From Gammaproteobacteria bacterium (GTDB lineage: Bacteria; Gemmatimonadota; Gemmatimonadetes; Longimicrobiales; Gaopeijiaceae): DNA of 64,000 nucleotides. Location: assembly GCA_028819075.1 (NCBI GenBank), contig JAPPMM010000023.1:1-64000 (forward strand), written 5' to 3'. The notes under the pieces are model-generated. The model saw nothing but the letters and a program-made list of their open reading frames with translations, was not told where the DNA came from and did no database searches. Shown here in pieces: positions 44,116 to 54,836 of the stretch. How positions within the stretch are numbered: the first letter of the stretch is position 1; each line of letters starts with the position of its first letter. The position numbers and the translations under genes are program-made.

Positions 44116-47100
44116 TTGGTTGTCTCTGCCCACGCGCTCGTTCAGGCAGGCGCGATTCTGAACCGGCAAGACATCGAAGGCCAGCGGCTGCTCCGGGAGT
44201 GCGTCCAAGAACGGTCTTTCGGACTCGACCGGGAGCCTGAGCCTTTTCTGCACGACTTCCAAGGCTTCGCTAGAGCCGTCCTGAACTGGAGTTTCTCGCC
44301 CCAGGGATATGCGGGAGGGGATTGCTCACCAATCCCCTCAGAACTCGAACTCGCACTACCCGAATACGGCGGCACGCTCCACCCCAATTTCGCGGTCAAA
44401 GAGCGGAATCCCACTGGCGGAGACCCGCCTTGGCAACTGCTGGTTCAAGTCGTAGATCCCGAGACCGAATTGGATCGAGTGGTGGTAAAGGGTGGCCTGG
44501 AAGCGTCACCCCACGGTCGTTTAGAGCGTCTTCTTCGCGGCGCGGGGGTCCCTGCGGGCATCCTTTTCGACGGTCGCGTCATTCGTCTGATCTCGGCTCC
44601 TCGCGGAGAAAGCTCCGGGTGGATGGACTTCCGGGTGAACGACATGCTGCCCACGGCGGGGCGACCGCTCTGTGCAGCGCTGCGCCTGTTGCTCTCCGAG
44701 ACAAGGCTTTTGGCCTTGCCCCAAGAGAAGCGCTTGGCGGGCCTGCTGGAAGCCAGCCGCAAGTACCAGAACGTCGTTAGCGAACGTCTGGCTGAGCAAG
44801 TGCTGCACGGACTCTACGAGCTGCTGCGGGGATTCCAGTCGGCCCACCAGAAGTCGCAAGGCAGGCTCTTGAAGCACGAACTCGAGCAAGATCCCGACAA
44901 CGTGTACCGCGCCTTGCTCACCGTCATGCTGCGGCTGGTGTTCCTCCTCTACGCGGAGGAGCGCGACATGCTTTCACGGGACGACAGGTTCGTCGAACAC
45001 TACTCGATCGGGGGACTGTACGAGCGCCTTCGGGAGGATGCCGGCGTGTACCCTGACACGATGGATGACCGCTACGGCGCTTGGGCGCAGTTTCTGGTGC
45101 TCTTCCGCATGGTCCACGACGGGGCGACATCAGGTGAGATGCGGTTGCCCCGCCGGCATGGCGATCTCTTCAATCCGAGCCGCTTTCCCTTCCTAGAGGG
45201 ATGGCATGGCAGCGGCGCACCGCAGGTCAGCCAGGCAATCGAGCCACCGCTGGTACCCGACGGGACGGTCTACCGTGTCCTCGACAAGCTCCTGGTGCTG
45301 GATGGCGAGCGGATTTCCTATCGGGCTCTCGACGTGGAGCAGATCGGATCCGTCTACGAGACAATGATGGGGTTCCGATTGGAGGCCGCGACCGGGCGAT
45401 CGGTGGCGATCAAGGCCCAGAAGAAAGGCGGCGCGTCGACGACGGTTGACCTGGAGCAACTGGCGGATGTGGGACCTCGTGCACGGGCGAAATGGGTGCA
45501 GGACCGTACTGAGCGGAAGCTGACAGCGGCCGTGACCAAGCCGCTTGGAAAGGCGACGAACGTGACGGACCTGCACGCGGCGTTGGCGAAGGTTGTCGAT
45601 ACCGCAGCTACCCCTGACTTGGTGCCCCGCGGTGCATTGATCCTGCAACCGAGTGACGAAAGGCGGCGTTCCGGGTCACACTACACGCCCCGGGCACTGA
45701 CTGAACCGATTGTCAAGAAGGCCTTGGAGCCGCTTCTGGATCGGCTAGGAAACACGAATGTTCCGACGCCTTTCGAATTGCTTGATCTGAAGATCTGCGA
45801 TCCAGCGATGGGATCCGGGGCGTTTCTCGTCGAGACGTGCCGTCAACTGGCAGAGAAGCTCGTGGGAGCATGGAAAGTCCACGGCGGCCGCCCGGACATC
45901 CCAACCGCCGAAGACGAACTCGTGTTCGCACGTCGTCTGGTCGCACAACGATGCGTTTACGGCGTGGACCGCAATCCGATGGCTGTCATCCTCGCAAAAA
46001 TGTCTCTTTGGCTGGCAACCCTCGCCAAGAACGAGCCACTGACTTTCGTAGACCATGCGCTCCGGGATGGGGACTCGCTGGTGGGACTCAAGCGCAGACA
46101 GATAGCAGCGTTCACATGGAGCAGGGGTGTGTTCCAACCGGAGTTGGGCATGCGCATAGACGATGCGGTGGACGACGCACAGGTGTGGCGCGGTGAAATC
46201 CGGAGAGCCGCGCGGGATGTGCCGCAAAGGGAACTGGAAGAGATGTGGCGGGAAGCGGACAGGGTGCTGGCAGAGGTCCGATTCTATGGTGACTTCGCGG
46301 TCGAAGCATTCTTCTCGGAGGCGAAGCCTGCCGCGCGGAACCGGCGGAGATTGGAGCATCTGGCAGCCGTGCAGCGCCGCGAAACGACGGTCCAACGAGA
46401 GCGACTCACAGACAAGCGAAACGGCCATCCACCGCTCGCCCCGTTCCACTGGGAGATCGAGTTTCCCGAGGTCTTCGACCGCGACAATCCGGGATTTGAC
46501 GCGGTTGTGGGGAACCCTCCGTTTGGAGGGAAGAACACGGTGGCTGTCTCGAACGTTTCAAACTACCCGCGGTGGCTGAAGCAGCTCCACGAAGGGAGCC
46601 ACGGGAACTCGGATCTGGTCGCACACTTCTATCGGCGCGCGTACGATTTGCTTCGTCGACAGGGAACGTTTGGTCTCATTGCAACGAACACGATCGGCCA
46701 AGGAGACACGCGTTCGACAGGATTGCGGTGGATCTGTCTGAATGGCGGCGAAATCTATCGGGCGCGAACTCGAGTCAAGTGGCCAGGGTTGGCCGCCGTG
46801 ACCGTGAGCGTCGTGCACGTTGCGAAGGGGCAGCTACCGATACGGAAATGGCTCGATGGCAGGCCTGTCGAAGAGATCACCGCATTCCTATTCCACGCTG
46901 GTGGCCACGATGATCCGGCTAGGCTCAAGGCCAACGCTAGGCAGAGTTTCCAAGGCAGTATTGTCTTGGGAATGGGATTCACCTTCGACGACACAGATGC
47001 CAAGGGTATCGCGACTCCGTTAGGCGAGATGCATCAGCTCACCCTGACGAATCCTCGGAATGCCGATGTGATCTTTCCGCACATTGGCGGCCAGGAACTC

Positions 47101-48024
47101 AACACTAGTCCCACTCACAGCCATCATCGTTACGTGATCAGTTTTTGGGATTATCCTTTGCTTCGGGCCAGACTGGAAAAGGAATGGCGAAATGCGAGCG
47201 GGGACGAACGTTTGAAGTGGTTACGCCAAGGGACGGTTCCTTCTGACTACCCAGACCCGGTAGCGGAGGATTGGCCAGAATTGCTGTCGATAGTCAGGGA
47301 GAAAGTCAAACCGGATCGTGATCGGCAGAAGCGCAAGGCGCTCCGTGAACGGTGGTGGCAGTATGCCGAGAAACGTCCAGGACTCTACGGTGCGATTGCC
47401 GATCTAGACCGTGTCTTGGCGATCTCACAAGTGAGCCAGTACGCCCCATTTGCGTTCTTGCCCACAGGTATGGTTTACTCGCAGCGCCTCAATATCTTCC
47501 CGTTTACTCAATACGCTGTATTCTGTGCGTTGCAATCCCGGCCTCACGAGATCTGGGCGCGCTTTTTCGGCTCAACCTTGGAAGATCGCCTCACCTACAC
47601 CCCTTCCGATGTCTTCGAGACCTTCCCATTCCCGCGCAACTGGACCACCGATCCCACGCTCGAAGTCGCTGGTGAAGCCTACTACAACTTCCGCGCTGAC
47701 CTCATGGCAAGGAACAACCAAGGCCTCACGAAAACCTACAACCGCTTCCACGACCCCGAAGACGACGATCCGGACATCGCCAATCTTCGTGCTCTCCACG
47801 AGGACTTGGACCGAGTCGTCCTCGACGCCTATGGGTGGACCGACGTCCCAACGGGATGCCAGTATCTTCTCGACTACCCCATCGATGATGAGGAGTGGAG
47901 TCCCAGAAAAAAGAGGCCCTATCGCTATCGTTGGCCAGACCACGTTCGTGACGAGGTTCTTGCCCGCCTGATGGAAATGAACGCCCAGCGCGCCGACGAG
48001 GAACGCCGTGACGCGACGCGGTAG
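44116..48024 (+). CDS. drmMI: DISARM N6-adenine methyltransferase DrmMI (N terminus interrupted by amber codon)
   Basis: A 1302-residue N6-adenine methylase with motif I DPAMGSGAFLVE near residue 562, the catalytic NPPF in GNPPFGGK near 800, and a C-terminal target-recognition region. In DISARM it marks host DNA as self. In the same frame an ATG at 44047 encodes MAKKPSP, then TAG at 44068, then VRDHLEWLGFIQPTGLVV, which runs straight into this gene. The DHLEWLGF stretch looks like native protein, so the true start was probably 44047 and codon 8 is a nonsense change. TTG 44116 is the first usable later start, without a ribosome site. Confidence 0.82.
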   Translation: MVVSAHALVQAGAILNRQDIEGQRLLRECVQERSFGLDREPEPFLHDFQGFARAVLNWSFSPQGYAGGDCSPIPSELELALPEYGGTLHPNFAVKERNPTGGDPPWQLLVQVVDPETELDRVVVKGGLEASPHGRLERLLRGAGVPAGILFDGRVIRLISAPRGESSGWMDFRVNDMLPTAGRPLCAALRLLLSETRLLALPQEKRLAGLLEASRKYQNVVSERLAEQVLHGLYELLRGFQSAHQKSQGRLLKHELEQDPDNVYRALLTVMLRLVFLLYAEERDMLSRDDRFVEHYSIGGLYERLREDAGVYPDTMDDRYGAWAQFLVLFRMVHDGATSGEMRLPRRHGDLFNPSRFPFLEGWHGSGAPQVSQAIEPPLVPDGTVYRVLDKLLVLDGERISYRALDVEQIGSVYETMMGFRLEAATGRSVAIKAQKKGGASTTVDLEQLADVGPRARAKWVQDRTERKLTAAVTKPLGKATNVTDLHAALAKVVDTAATPDLVPRGALILQPSDERRRSGSHYTPRALTEPIVKKALEPLLDRLGNTNVPTPFELLDLKICDPAMGSGAFLVETCRQLAEKLVGAWKVHGGRPDIPTAEDELVFARRLVAQRCVYGVDRNPMAVILAKMSLWLATLAKNEPLTFVDHALRDGDSLVGLKRRQIAAFTWSRGVFQPELGMRIDDAVDDAQVWRGEIRRAARDVPQRELEEMWREADRVLAEVRFYGDFAVEAFFSEAKPAARNRRRLEHLAAVQRRETTVQRERLTDKRNGHPPLAPFHWEIEFPEVFDRDNPGFDAVVGNPPFGGKNTVAVSNVSNYPRWLKQLHEGSHGNSDLVAHFYRRAYDLLRRQGTFGLIATNTIGQGDTRSTGLRWICLNGGEIYRARTRVKWPGLAAVTVSVVHVAKGQLPIRKWLDGRPVEEITAFLFHAGGHDDPARLKANARQSFQGSIVLGMGFTFDDTDAKGIATPLGEMHQLTLTNPRNADVIFPHIGGQELNTSPTHSHHRYVISFWDYPLLRARLEKEWRNASGDERLKWLRQGTVPSDYPDPVAEDWPELLSIVREKVKPDRDRQKRKALRERWWQYAEKRPGLYGAIADLDRVLAISQVSQYAPFAFLPTGMVYSQRLNIFPFTQYAVFCALQSRPHEIWARFFGSTLEDRLTYTPSDVFETFPFPRNWTTDPTLEVAGEAYYNFRADLMARNNQGLTKTYNRFHDPEDDDPDIANLRALHEDLDRVVLDAYGWTDVPTGCQYLLDYPIDDEEWSPRKKRPYRYRWPDHVRDEVLARLMEMNAQRADEERRDATR

Positions 48025-48113
48025 CCACCTCCCAACCTTTCGAATGACACACCGATGATCGATTCTTCGACCCTTTGTGCCCTATCCTTACTCAGCAGGG
48101 AGGACCGCAATCC

Positions 48114-51100
48114 GTGAGTGCTCAACCAAACAGCACCGGATACACGACCTCCGAGGACATCCGTGCCGCACTGACCCACGCCCTCCACCTCGACCTGATT
48201 GGTCCGGGCCCGGGCGGCGAGCACGCCGGCGAGTTTCTCCCCGGCTGGGAACGCCCGTCCGTGTGGTATCTCACAGGTTTCCTGGTACCTTCTGGCACAC
48301 CCGCTTCGGAGCGAGCAGATGATGATGCAGACGACGAGCTACACTCGGAGGTAACGGAGCGCGCGGGCTTGGCCGAGGAGTCCACGCAACAGGGGAAGCG
48401 GGCCAAACGGCGCTTCTTCCCGTCATCGATGGGACTCAGCTTCTTGGTCCCGCCCGCCGCCGCCGCCATCCGGGTCACTATTGACTGGGGAGACTACCGA
48501 AGGGCGAAGCGGGAGAACCACGCGGGAAGACAAATTGAGGGGTGGCAACGGGCTCCGAGAGCCGAGACGGTCACAGTCCGGTTGCACGGAAGCGGTTCTC
48601 CAGCGGTTGACCCTGTACCCGGTTCCGATGGTCTTGTCCTACACACGACGGAACGTCCAATCCCCACGGAACGTCTCCGGGGCCAGATTGAACCCGGCAC
48701 CCGTGCGATTTCCGTCTTCCTCGTGAACGAGCGCGCACTGGCGGAAGACTCCAACGACTCGGACGAAACGTACGCCTTTCAGACACGCCTTTCGGTCGAG
48801 TGCAATCGTCCTTTCCATCCCCGTCCCGACCTCTCCGGACAGCAGACTCCCAACTGGGACGACAAAGTCAGCCAGTTGCACTACGCCGACACGCCCGCTT
48901 ACGCCACGGGGCATGGTGTTTCGGCCGACTGGACGGTCGAAGGCGGTGTATGCCGCCGAGTCCGCACGAAGTGGATCGGTAGCTCGCAGGTCGAAGCCAC
49001 GAAGCCGCGTCCCGTTCCCGGAGTTGAGCTATCCATGCGGCAGTTGGGCCGTCTGCCTGATGGCCCGGCGGTGCGGGGTGCGCTGTCGCCCCTCGTGTCC
49101 GAGTACCGACGCTGGATCGAGTTGGGACGGGAAGCCGTAGCCGAACTCGACGAGAGGCACCGGGCCACCGCCGAAGTACTCCTCCACCAGGCCCGATACG
49201 CCTCGGACCGAATGGAACGAGGTGTCGACGTGCTCGTGGCCGCCCCCGATGTGCTTGACGCCTTCCGCATGGCCAACCGCGCGGTCAGACGGGCCCTCTC
49301 GCGCCGCATCGCCGAGGACGACCCGGAGTGGCGCCCGTTCCAGCTCGCGTTCATGCTCCTTAACCTTGCCGGAATGGCCGATTCGGAGAATCCGGACCGT
49401 GAAACCGTGGATCTGCTCTTCTTCCCGACGGGTGGTGGCAAGACGGAGGCGTATCTAGGTCTGGCAGCCTTCGCGATGGTCCTCAGGCGGCTGCGAAATC
49501 CGGCGCAAGCGGGGCACGCCGGGGCAGGGGTCAGCGTCATCATGCGCTACACGCTGAGGCTGCTCACGCTCGACCAGCTGTCCCGTGCCGCTGGGCTGGT
49601 GTGTGCACTTGAACTCGAACGCGTCGACAACCCAGGCCGATACGGCGAATGGCCGTTCGAGATCGGTCTCTGGGTCGGCAAGGCCGCGACTCCGAACAGG
49701 ATGGGCCGGAAGGGCGACGGCCGGACCGATACCGCTCGTTCGAAGACGGTCAGGTACCAGCAGAACCCGGGGTACAATCCCTCGCCGATCCCGGTAGAGA
49801 GCTGCCCCTGGTGCGGCACGCACTTCACCGCGGACTCGTTTTCCCTGCTGCCGGACGCTGATCGTCCGCGGGATCTTCGGGTCGTGTGCACCAACTTCGA
49901 GTGCGACTTCTCCGGCGATCGTTCGCTTCCCATCCTCGGAGTGGACGAGCCCCTTTAAAGGAGGCTTCCCGCCTTCCTGATTGCGACGGTGGACAAGTTC
50001 GCGGCTCTCCCTTGGGAGGGTCCTTCGGGTGCCCTGCTCGGCGGGGCCGAACGATACGACTCGGAAGGGTTCTACGGCGCCGTCGACCCCGGCCGCGGGT
50101 CACGGCTCGATTCGCCGCTGCTATCACCCGACCTGGTGATCCAGGACGAGCTCCACCTGATCACCGGCCCCTTGGGGACCATGATGGGCCTCTACGAGAC
50201 AGCCATCGGCGGGCTGTGTTCCGCCAAGGGGACGCACCAGGTAGGTAAGCCAAAGATCGTCGCGTCCACAGCTACCGCGCGTCAGGCTCGGGATCAGGTG
50301 CAGGCCGTCTTTGCCCGCGCGGACACTCGAGTTTTCCCGCCTCCGGGGCCGGATCGGCGGGATTCGTTCTTCGCCGGCACAGTTCCGGCCAGCGAGGTTC
50401 CGGCGCGGCGCTACCTGGGCATCGCGGCAGCCGGCCGCAACCCGAAAGTCATCATGCGGCGTGTCATGCTGGCGCTCATGGGTGCGGCGCAGAAGCACTA
50501 CGTTCGCGCGGGAGGCCGGAAGAACTCGAAGAACCCTGCCGACCCCTATATGACGCTGCTTGCCTACTTCAACAGCCTGAGGGAGTTGGGGGGAGCGCGC
50601 CGAATCGTCGAGGAAGAGGTGCAAAACACCCTGAAGGGGAGGGGAGGCCGCCGTCGTTTGGGCGAACAGACAGGTTTGTTCCGCGACCGCACGCTCCACA
50701 GTGAAGTCATGGAGCTAACCTCCCGGGTGAGCACCGCCCAGGTTGCCATGGCCTTCGAACGACTCGCGCGTGGGTTTCACGAGCAGGGCAGGGTAGATTG
50801 TGCGCTGGCCACCAACATGATCTCGGTCGGGCTGGATGTGTCGCGGCTCGGGCTCATGGTGGTCAACGGACAGCCGAAGACGCACGCCGAGTACATCCAG
50901 GCCACCAGCAGGGTCGGACGCGCGGATGACCGGCCGGGTCTTGTCGTTACGCTTCTCAACATCCACAAGCCGCGAGATCGATCGCACTACGAGCGTTTCC
51001 GTCACTACCACGAGACCTTCTACCGTTCCGTCGAACCGGCATCCGTGACACCGTTCTCGGCTCGGGCGCTCGACCGCGGCTTCGCTGGCGCGCTCGTTGC

Positions 51101-51515
51101 GCTGGCTCGTCATTCGGAACCGATTCTGACCCCTGCCCGGGGTGCCGAGGCCATCAAGCAAGCCCGCGCCGAACTGGAAGATTGGCTCCAGGCGACCTAC
51201 GCCGAACGCCTGCAAAACCAGCCCATCCATGATCCCAGCGAGCGGGAGGAGGCCGTCGACGCAGTCCGGAATCGAGTCGTGGATCTGCTGGATTCGTGGA
51301 TCAAGATCCTCGATGACTACCGGGCCAATGGCGTATCGTTGCAATACCAGAGCTACGAGAAGCCGCCGGCCAAGCCATTGCTTCGCTACCTGCTCGACCA
51401 GGATTTCGAGACGGAGCACCATCGGAAGTTCCGTGCCAACCGCTCTCTGCGGGACGTGGAGCCCGAGGTGCATGTCTACGTCAAAGACCTCAAGGACGCG
51501 GGGAAGCCGGCATGA
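48114..51515 (+). pseudogene. drmA: DISARM helicase DrmA interrupted by an ochre codon
   Basis: GTG 48114 follows GGGAGG. The frame reads Walker A FPTGGGKTEAY near residue 437 and reaches TAA at 49956-49958 (codon 615). The same frame then continues RRLPAFLIATVDKFAALPWEG, DExH box QDELHL (near 677) and the C-terminal motor (NMISVGLDVSRLG, QATSRVGR) to 51515. One base change in a Tyr codon would explain the stop. It separates motif I from motif II, so neither half can be an ATPase alone. AAAGGAGG overlaps the stop, and CTG 49977 or GTG 49989 could allow reinitiation, though spacing is poor. The end overlaps drmB (ATGA). Confidence 0.85.
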
Positions 51516-53326
51516 ATCCGAGCTCCAATGGCCAGATCCGCCGCAGCCAGGTCATCACGACCTACGGTCCGGGCTCGTTGATCGACCTTCCAAAGGACTC
51601 GGCGATCGTCGCCGGTGTTGACGACTGGCACCAGCCGTTGGAACGGCTGGATGAACCCCGGGTGCAGCGCACGCTCTCGCGGATTACCGGGGTGGCCAAC
51701 CCGTATCTCTACGTGCCTCCGACACCCGATCCGGCCCAGTATTGGCTCAAGTTCCCCAAGGGAATCGACGCTTACCGCTTTCCCGAGTGGTTCGTGGTGC
51801 AGGAATCGGGACGCGGAGATGGCAGCGACCCCTCTCCCACCAAACCCCGCTCCCGCAGGCTCGTCCACCGCAAGCATCTTGACGAGAAGCGGAAGTTCGA
51901 CGGTAACCCCGTTGTCGCGACGCGCTTCGTGAGGGCATGCCCGAAGGGACACGTTGATGACTTCCCATGGCAAGACTTCGCTCATAGCGGCCCGACGAAG
52001 TGCCTCGGTCAACTGTGGCTCGATGAGACGGGCGCGACCGGAGAACTGGCCAACCTGCGTGTCCGGTGCAGCTGCGGGAAGTCGCGCCGGATGACGGAGG
52101 CCAATGACATATCGAAGACTACCTTGGGGATATGCACCGGGGCGCGTCCATGGCTCGGGCCGAACGCAAATGAAGACTGCCACCAGCGCAGCCGACTGCT
52201 CATCCGGACAGCGACCAACGCGTACTTCCCGCTGTTGGTCCGTGCTCTGTCGATTCCGGAAAAGTCAGCGGAGATTGACCTGGTTGTGGCGGAGCAGTGG
52301 CAACTGCTTGAGGTAGTCGAAAGCTTGGACGAACTGGCGATCTTCAGGAAGCTGCCACAGATCGCCCAGTCTTTGGCCGGGTTCGATGACGACGAAATAC
52401 TGGAGGCCATTCACCGACGCCGCGAGGGTCCGCTCGGCGACCAGTCTGTGAAGGGAGTCGAAATCGAGGCCATGCTCGCGGTGCCGGAAGGGTTCGGCGA
52501 CGATGTGCCCATCGACCCGAACTTCCACGCGCGGAAGTTCCCGGATCACCTCCGCACTGACGGGTTTCGTCAACAGGTGTCGGGTGTCTACCAGGTTCAC
52601 AGGCTACGCGAGGTCCTCGCACTCGGCGGCTTCACGCGATTGGAAGCGCCGATGCCGGACATCGACGGCGAGTATCGGGATGAGGTCGAGCGAGCGGACA
52701 TCTCGATCGACCCGGCTTGGTTCCCGGCCGTGGAAAACAGGGGCGAGGGAGTGCTTCTCCATTTTTCGGCGGCAGCCGTTCGCAAATGGAAGGCAAGGGC
52801 TGGCGTGGCTCGGCGGACCAAGGCGCTGCAAACCGGCTATCTCCACTGGAGAGAGCAACGTAAGAATGCACCGGACTTCCCAGGGGGGACCTATGTGATG
52901 CTGCACACGCTGTCGCACATGCTGGTGCAGTCGTTGTCGTCACGCTGCGGATATCCTGCGGCTTCGATTCGAGAGCGCATCTACGTGGATGACGAGAATG
53001 AGCTGTACGGCGTTCTCCTCTACACCTCCAGCCCGGATGCCGAAGGGACATTGGGCGGGCTCGTGCAGCAGGCGCGCCATATCGGGGGCCACATCGAGCA
53101 GGCGCTGGCGGCGGCCGGCCTCTGCTCTAATGATCCTGTGTGTGCCCAGCACTCGCCAGCAAGCAGCGTTGAAGAACGCTGGCTCCACGGGGCTGCCTGC
53201 CACGGCTGCGTCCTCGTTGCCGAGACGTCCTGTGAGATGTGGAACGACAACCTGGATCGCGCTCTCGTTGTCCCGACTCTCGACGAGCGCGACGCAGCGT
53301 TCTTTCCCGACCCGGGGTGGGCGTGA
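51512..53326 (+). CDS. drmB: DISARM DUF1998 protein DrmB
   Basis: A 604-residue DrmB. It begins RRSQVITTYGPGSLIDLP, as in the family, has zinc-binding-like cysteines (CPKGH near 143, CSCGK near 186), and ends with the DUF1998 region (HTLSHMLVQSLSSRCGYPA, then DPVCAQH and CHGC). DrmB works with the helicase DrmA as the core DNA-binding complex in published DISARM studies. The start overlaps the drmA end and the stop overlaps drmC, showing tight coupling. Confidence 0.9.
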   Translation: MNPSSNGQIRRSQVITTYGPGSLIDLPKDSAIVAGVDDWHQPLERLDEPRVQRTLSRITGVANPYLYVPPTPDPAQYWLKFPKGIDAYRFPEWFVVQESGRGDGSDPSPTKPRSRRLVHRKHLDEKRKFDGNPVVATRFVRACPKGHVDDFPWQDFAHSGPTKCLGQLWLDETGATGELANLRVRCSCGKSRRMTEANDISKTTLGICTGARPWLGPNANEDCHQRSRLLIRTATNAYFPLLVRALSIPEKSAEIDLVVAEQWQLLEVVESLDELAIFRKLPQIAQSLAGFDDDEILEAIHRRREGPLGDQSVKGVEIEAMLAVPEGFGDDVPIDPNFHARKFPDHLRTDGFRQQVSGVYQVHRLREVLALGGFTRLEAPMPDIDGEYRDEVERADISIDPAWFPAVENRGEGVLLHFSAAAVRKWKARAGVARRTKALQTGYLHWREQRKNAPDFPGGTYVMLHTLSHMLVQSLSSRCGYPAASIRERIYVDDENELYGVLLYTSSPDAEGTLGGLVQQARHIGGHIEQALAAAGLCSNDPVCAQHSPASSVEERWLHGAACHGCVLVAETSCEMWNDNLDRALVVPTLDERDAAFFPDPGWA

Positions 53327-54093
53327 TCGACACGCTCGCGATCCTGCCGGCACATCTGCGCAAGCGGCTGGCGCGCGCGTTGAGTACGGGTGAGTTGAGG
53401 GCACCGTACTCGGCACCGGAACTTCTATCCGCCCTTGGGCAACCCGTCCCCGGTGTATTGAGCGCCCTTGAAGCGCTGTCAGACCTTGGCGTGACCGACC
53501 GCGCCGCCGGCGCTTGGGTCCGCGCCCTCGACCAAGCGGCCAGGCCGGTTCCGAAACCCGACCTTGTTTGGTCGGGCCCCGAGGTTCCAGGCCTCCATGC
53601 CCGCGACACGCGCCGGGTCTACGACCAGCTTTTCTCCTCCGCGAAGCGATCTCTATGGGCCGTCAGCTTCGCGTACTTCGACGGTCCGCAGGTCTTCGAA
53701 CAGCTGGCGCGGAGGATGGAGGATGTTCCCGAGCTGAGGGTGAAGCTGCTGCTCAACATCCATCGCGGTCACAAGGACACTTCGAGCCAAGACGCCTTGG
53801 TCCGCCGGTTTGCCGTCCAGTTTTGGCAGAAGGACTGGCCCGGCAACGTGCGGCCGGCCGTGTACTACGATCCCAGATCCGTCGATCCCGAGGTTCGGGG
53901 CGTGCTCCACGCGAAGACCGTGGTAGCGGACGACAAGAGCGTGTTCATCACCTCAGCAAACTTTACTGCCGCGGCTCTGGACGATAACATCGAATTGGGT
54001 TTGCTCGTTAGGGATGGACCTCTTGCGTTGCGCGTTGTGAAGCACTTGAGGCGGCTGATCGATCGGAGGATGTTGAAGGCGTTGCCGGGCTGA
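53323..54093 (+). CDS. drmC: DISARM phospholipase-D-family protein DrmC
   Basis: A 256-residue protein from GTG 53323, overlapping the drmB stop. The N-terminal 90 residues are helical. The C-terminal part is a phospholipase D-type nuclease domain with one HKD motif (HAKTVVADD near residue 196, then FITSANFT). DrmC is the third DISARM core component, reported as dispensable for protection in some systems. It closes the drmD-drmMI-drmA-drmB-drmC set. Confidence 0.9.
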   Translation: MIDTLAILPAHLRKRLARALSTGELRAPYSAPELLSALGQPVPGVLSALEALSDLGVTDRAAGAWVRALDQAARPVPKPDLVWSGPEVPGLHARDTRRVYDQLFSSAKRSLWAVSFAYFDGPQVFEQLARRMEDVPELRVKLLLNIHRGHKDTSSQDALVRRFAVQFWQKDWPGNVRPAVYYDPRSVDPEVRGVLHAKTVVADDKSVFITSANFTAAALDDNIELGLLVRDGPLALRVVKHLRRLIDRRMLKALPG

Positions 54094-54224
54094 GGGTGGG
54101 TCCCTCTGCTTACAGTGCGGGCAGCTCGAAGGAAGGAACTTGTAGCACACGACATGGCGGACTGAGGCAGGCCCACTTAAGGACACAAGTTTTTCTTCGG
54201 TACGCGACAGCAGAGGGACATCCA

Positions 54225-54836
54225 TTGAACAAGAAGCAAGTCGAAGACATTGAGAGGGGCGTGCTCCGAAGAAGGGCGCAGAAGGTACTCCAGGAACACC
54301 GGCTTCCCCTTACGCGAGTACTCTCTCCTCCACCGGACGCCCCAATTCGGCAAGAAGCGAGGGAGCGTCTGTCACGACCCATGCGCTCCGTATCCCCAAC
54401 GTTCTTCAGAGGCGTGGGACCAGCTAGCGGTGTCCATCGTTTCTTCGACCGCTATGTGGAATACGAGCAGTATGACCCCGAGACTGTCACGGACACGTTG
54501 ATTGCCGGCGGTATTCCGTTCTTGGATCGAAAGACCCTCTTGGGCTCCGTCCTATTGGTCGCCGGAGCGATGACCATCCTGGGCATCTGGCCGCCCTTCT
54601 GGTACTCCTTGAGCGGATCCGTCTACCATTTCATGTCCCAGTGTACCAGGGGCAGTAGCATTAGACCCAAGAACTTTCGAGGTGGCACGAATGGAAGACC
54701 ACCTTGCAAAGAGTGTGCAAAGTATTGGAAAGGAGCGTTCTATTACGTTCCCGATAAGTTGCGCGATGAACTCTCCGCGGAAGAATGGGCCGATGCCAAG
54801 GCCTGGTCCGAGAGCGGTATGAAGTCTGACGTCTGA
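54225..54836 (+). CDS. Unknown protein next to DISARM, possible membrane segment
   Basis: The chosen start is TTG 54225 with AGAGGGA just upstream; the frame extends to a GTG at 54096. The 203-residue product has an Arg-rich N-terminal half (RGVLRRRAQKVLQEHR). A hydrophobic stretch of about 25 residues follows (LLGSVLLVAGAMTILGIW), then a Cys-containing part (QCTRGSS, PPCKECAKYW). The base composition is clearly lower in GC than the core genes, suggesting transfer. No family was recognised. It lies 130 bases after drmC on the same strand. Confidence 0.5.
   Translation: MNKKQVEDIERGVLRRRAQKVLQEHRLPLTRVLSPPPDAPIRQEARERLSRPMRSVSPTFFRGVGPASGVHRFFDRYVEYEQYDPETVTDTLIAGGIPFLDRKTLLGSVLLVAGAMTILGIWPPFWYSLSGSVYHFMSQCTRGSSIRPKNFRGGTNGRPPCKECAKYWKGAFYYVPDKLRDELSAEEWADAKAWSESGMKSDV

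Noticed and set aside
44047-51515. Altered genetic code or programmed stop-codon readthrough to explain the stops in drmMI and drmA
   Set aside because: TAA, TAG and TGA all end well-defined genes elsewhere in the window (for example icd uses TAG and secG TGA), and no recoding structure is evident.
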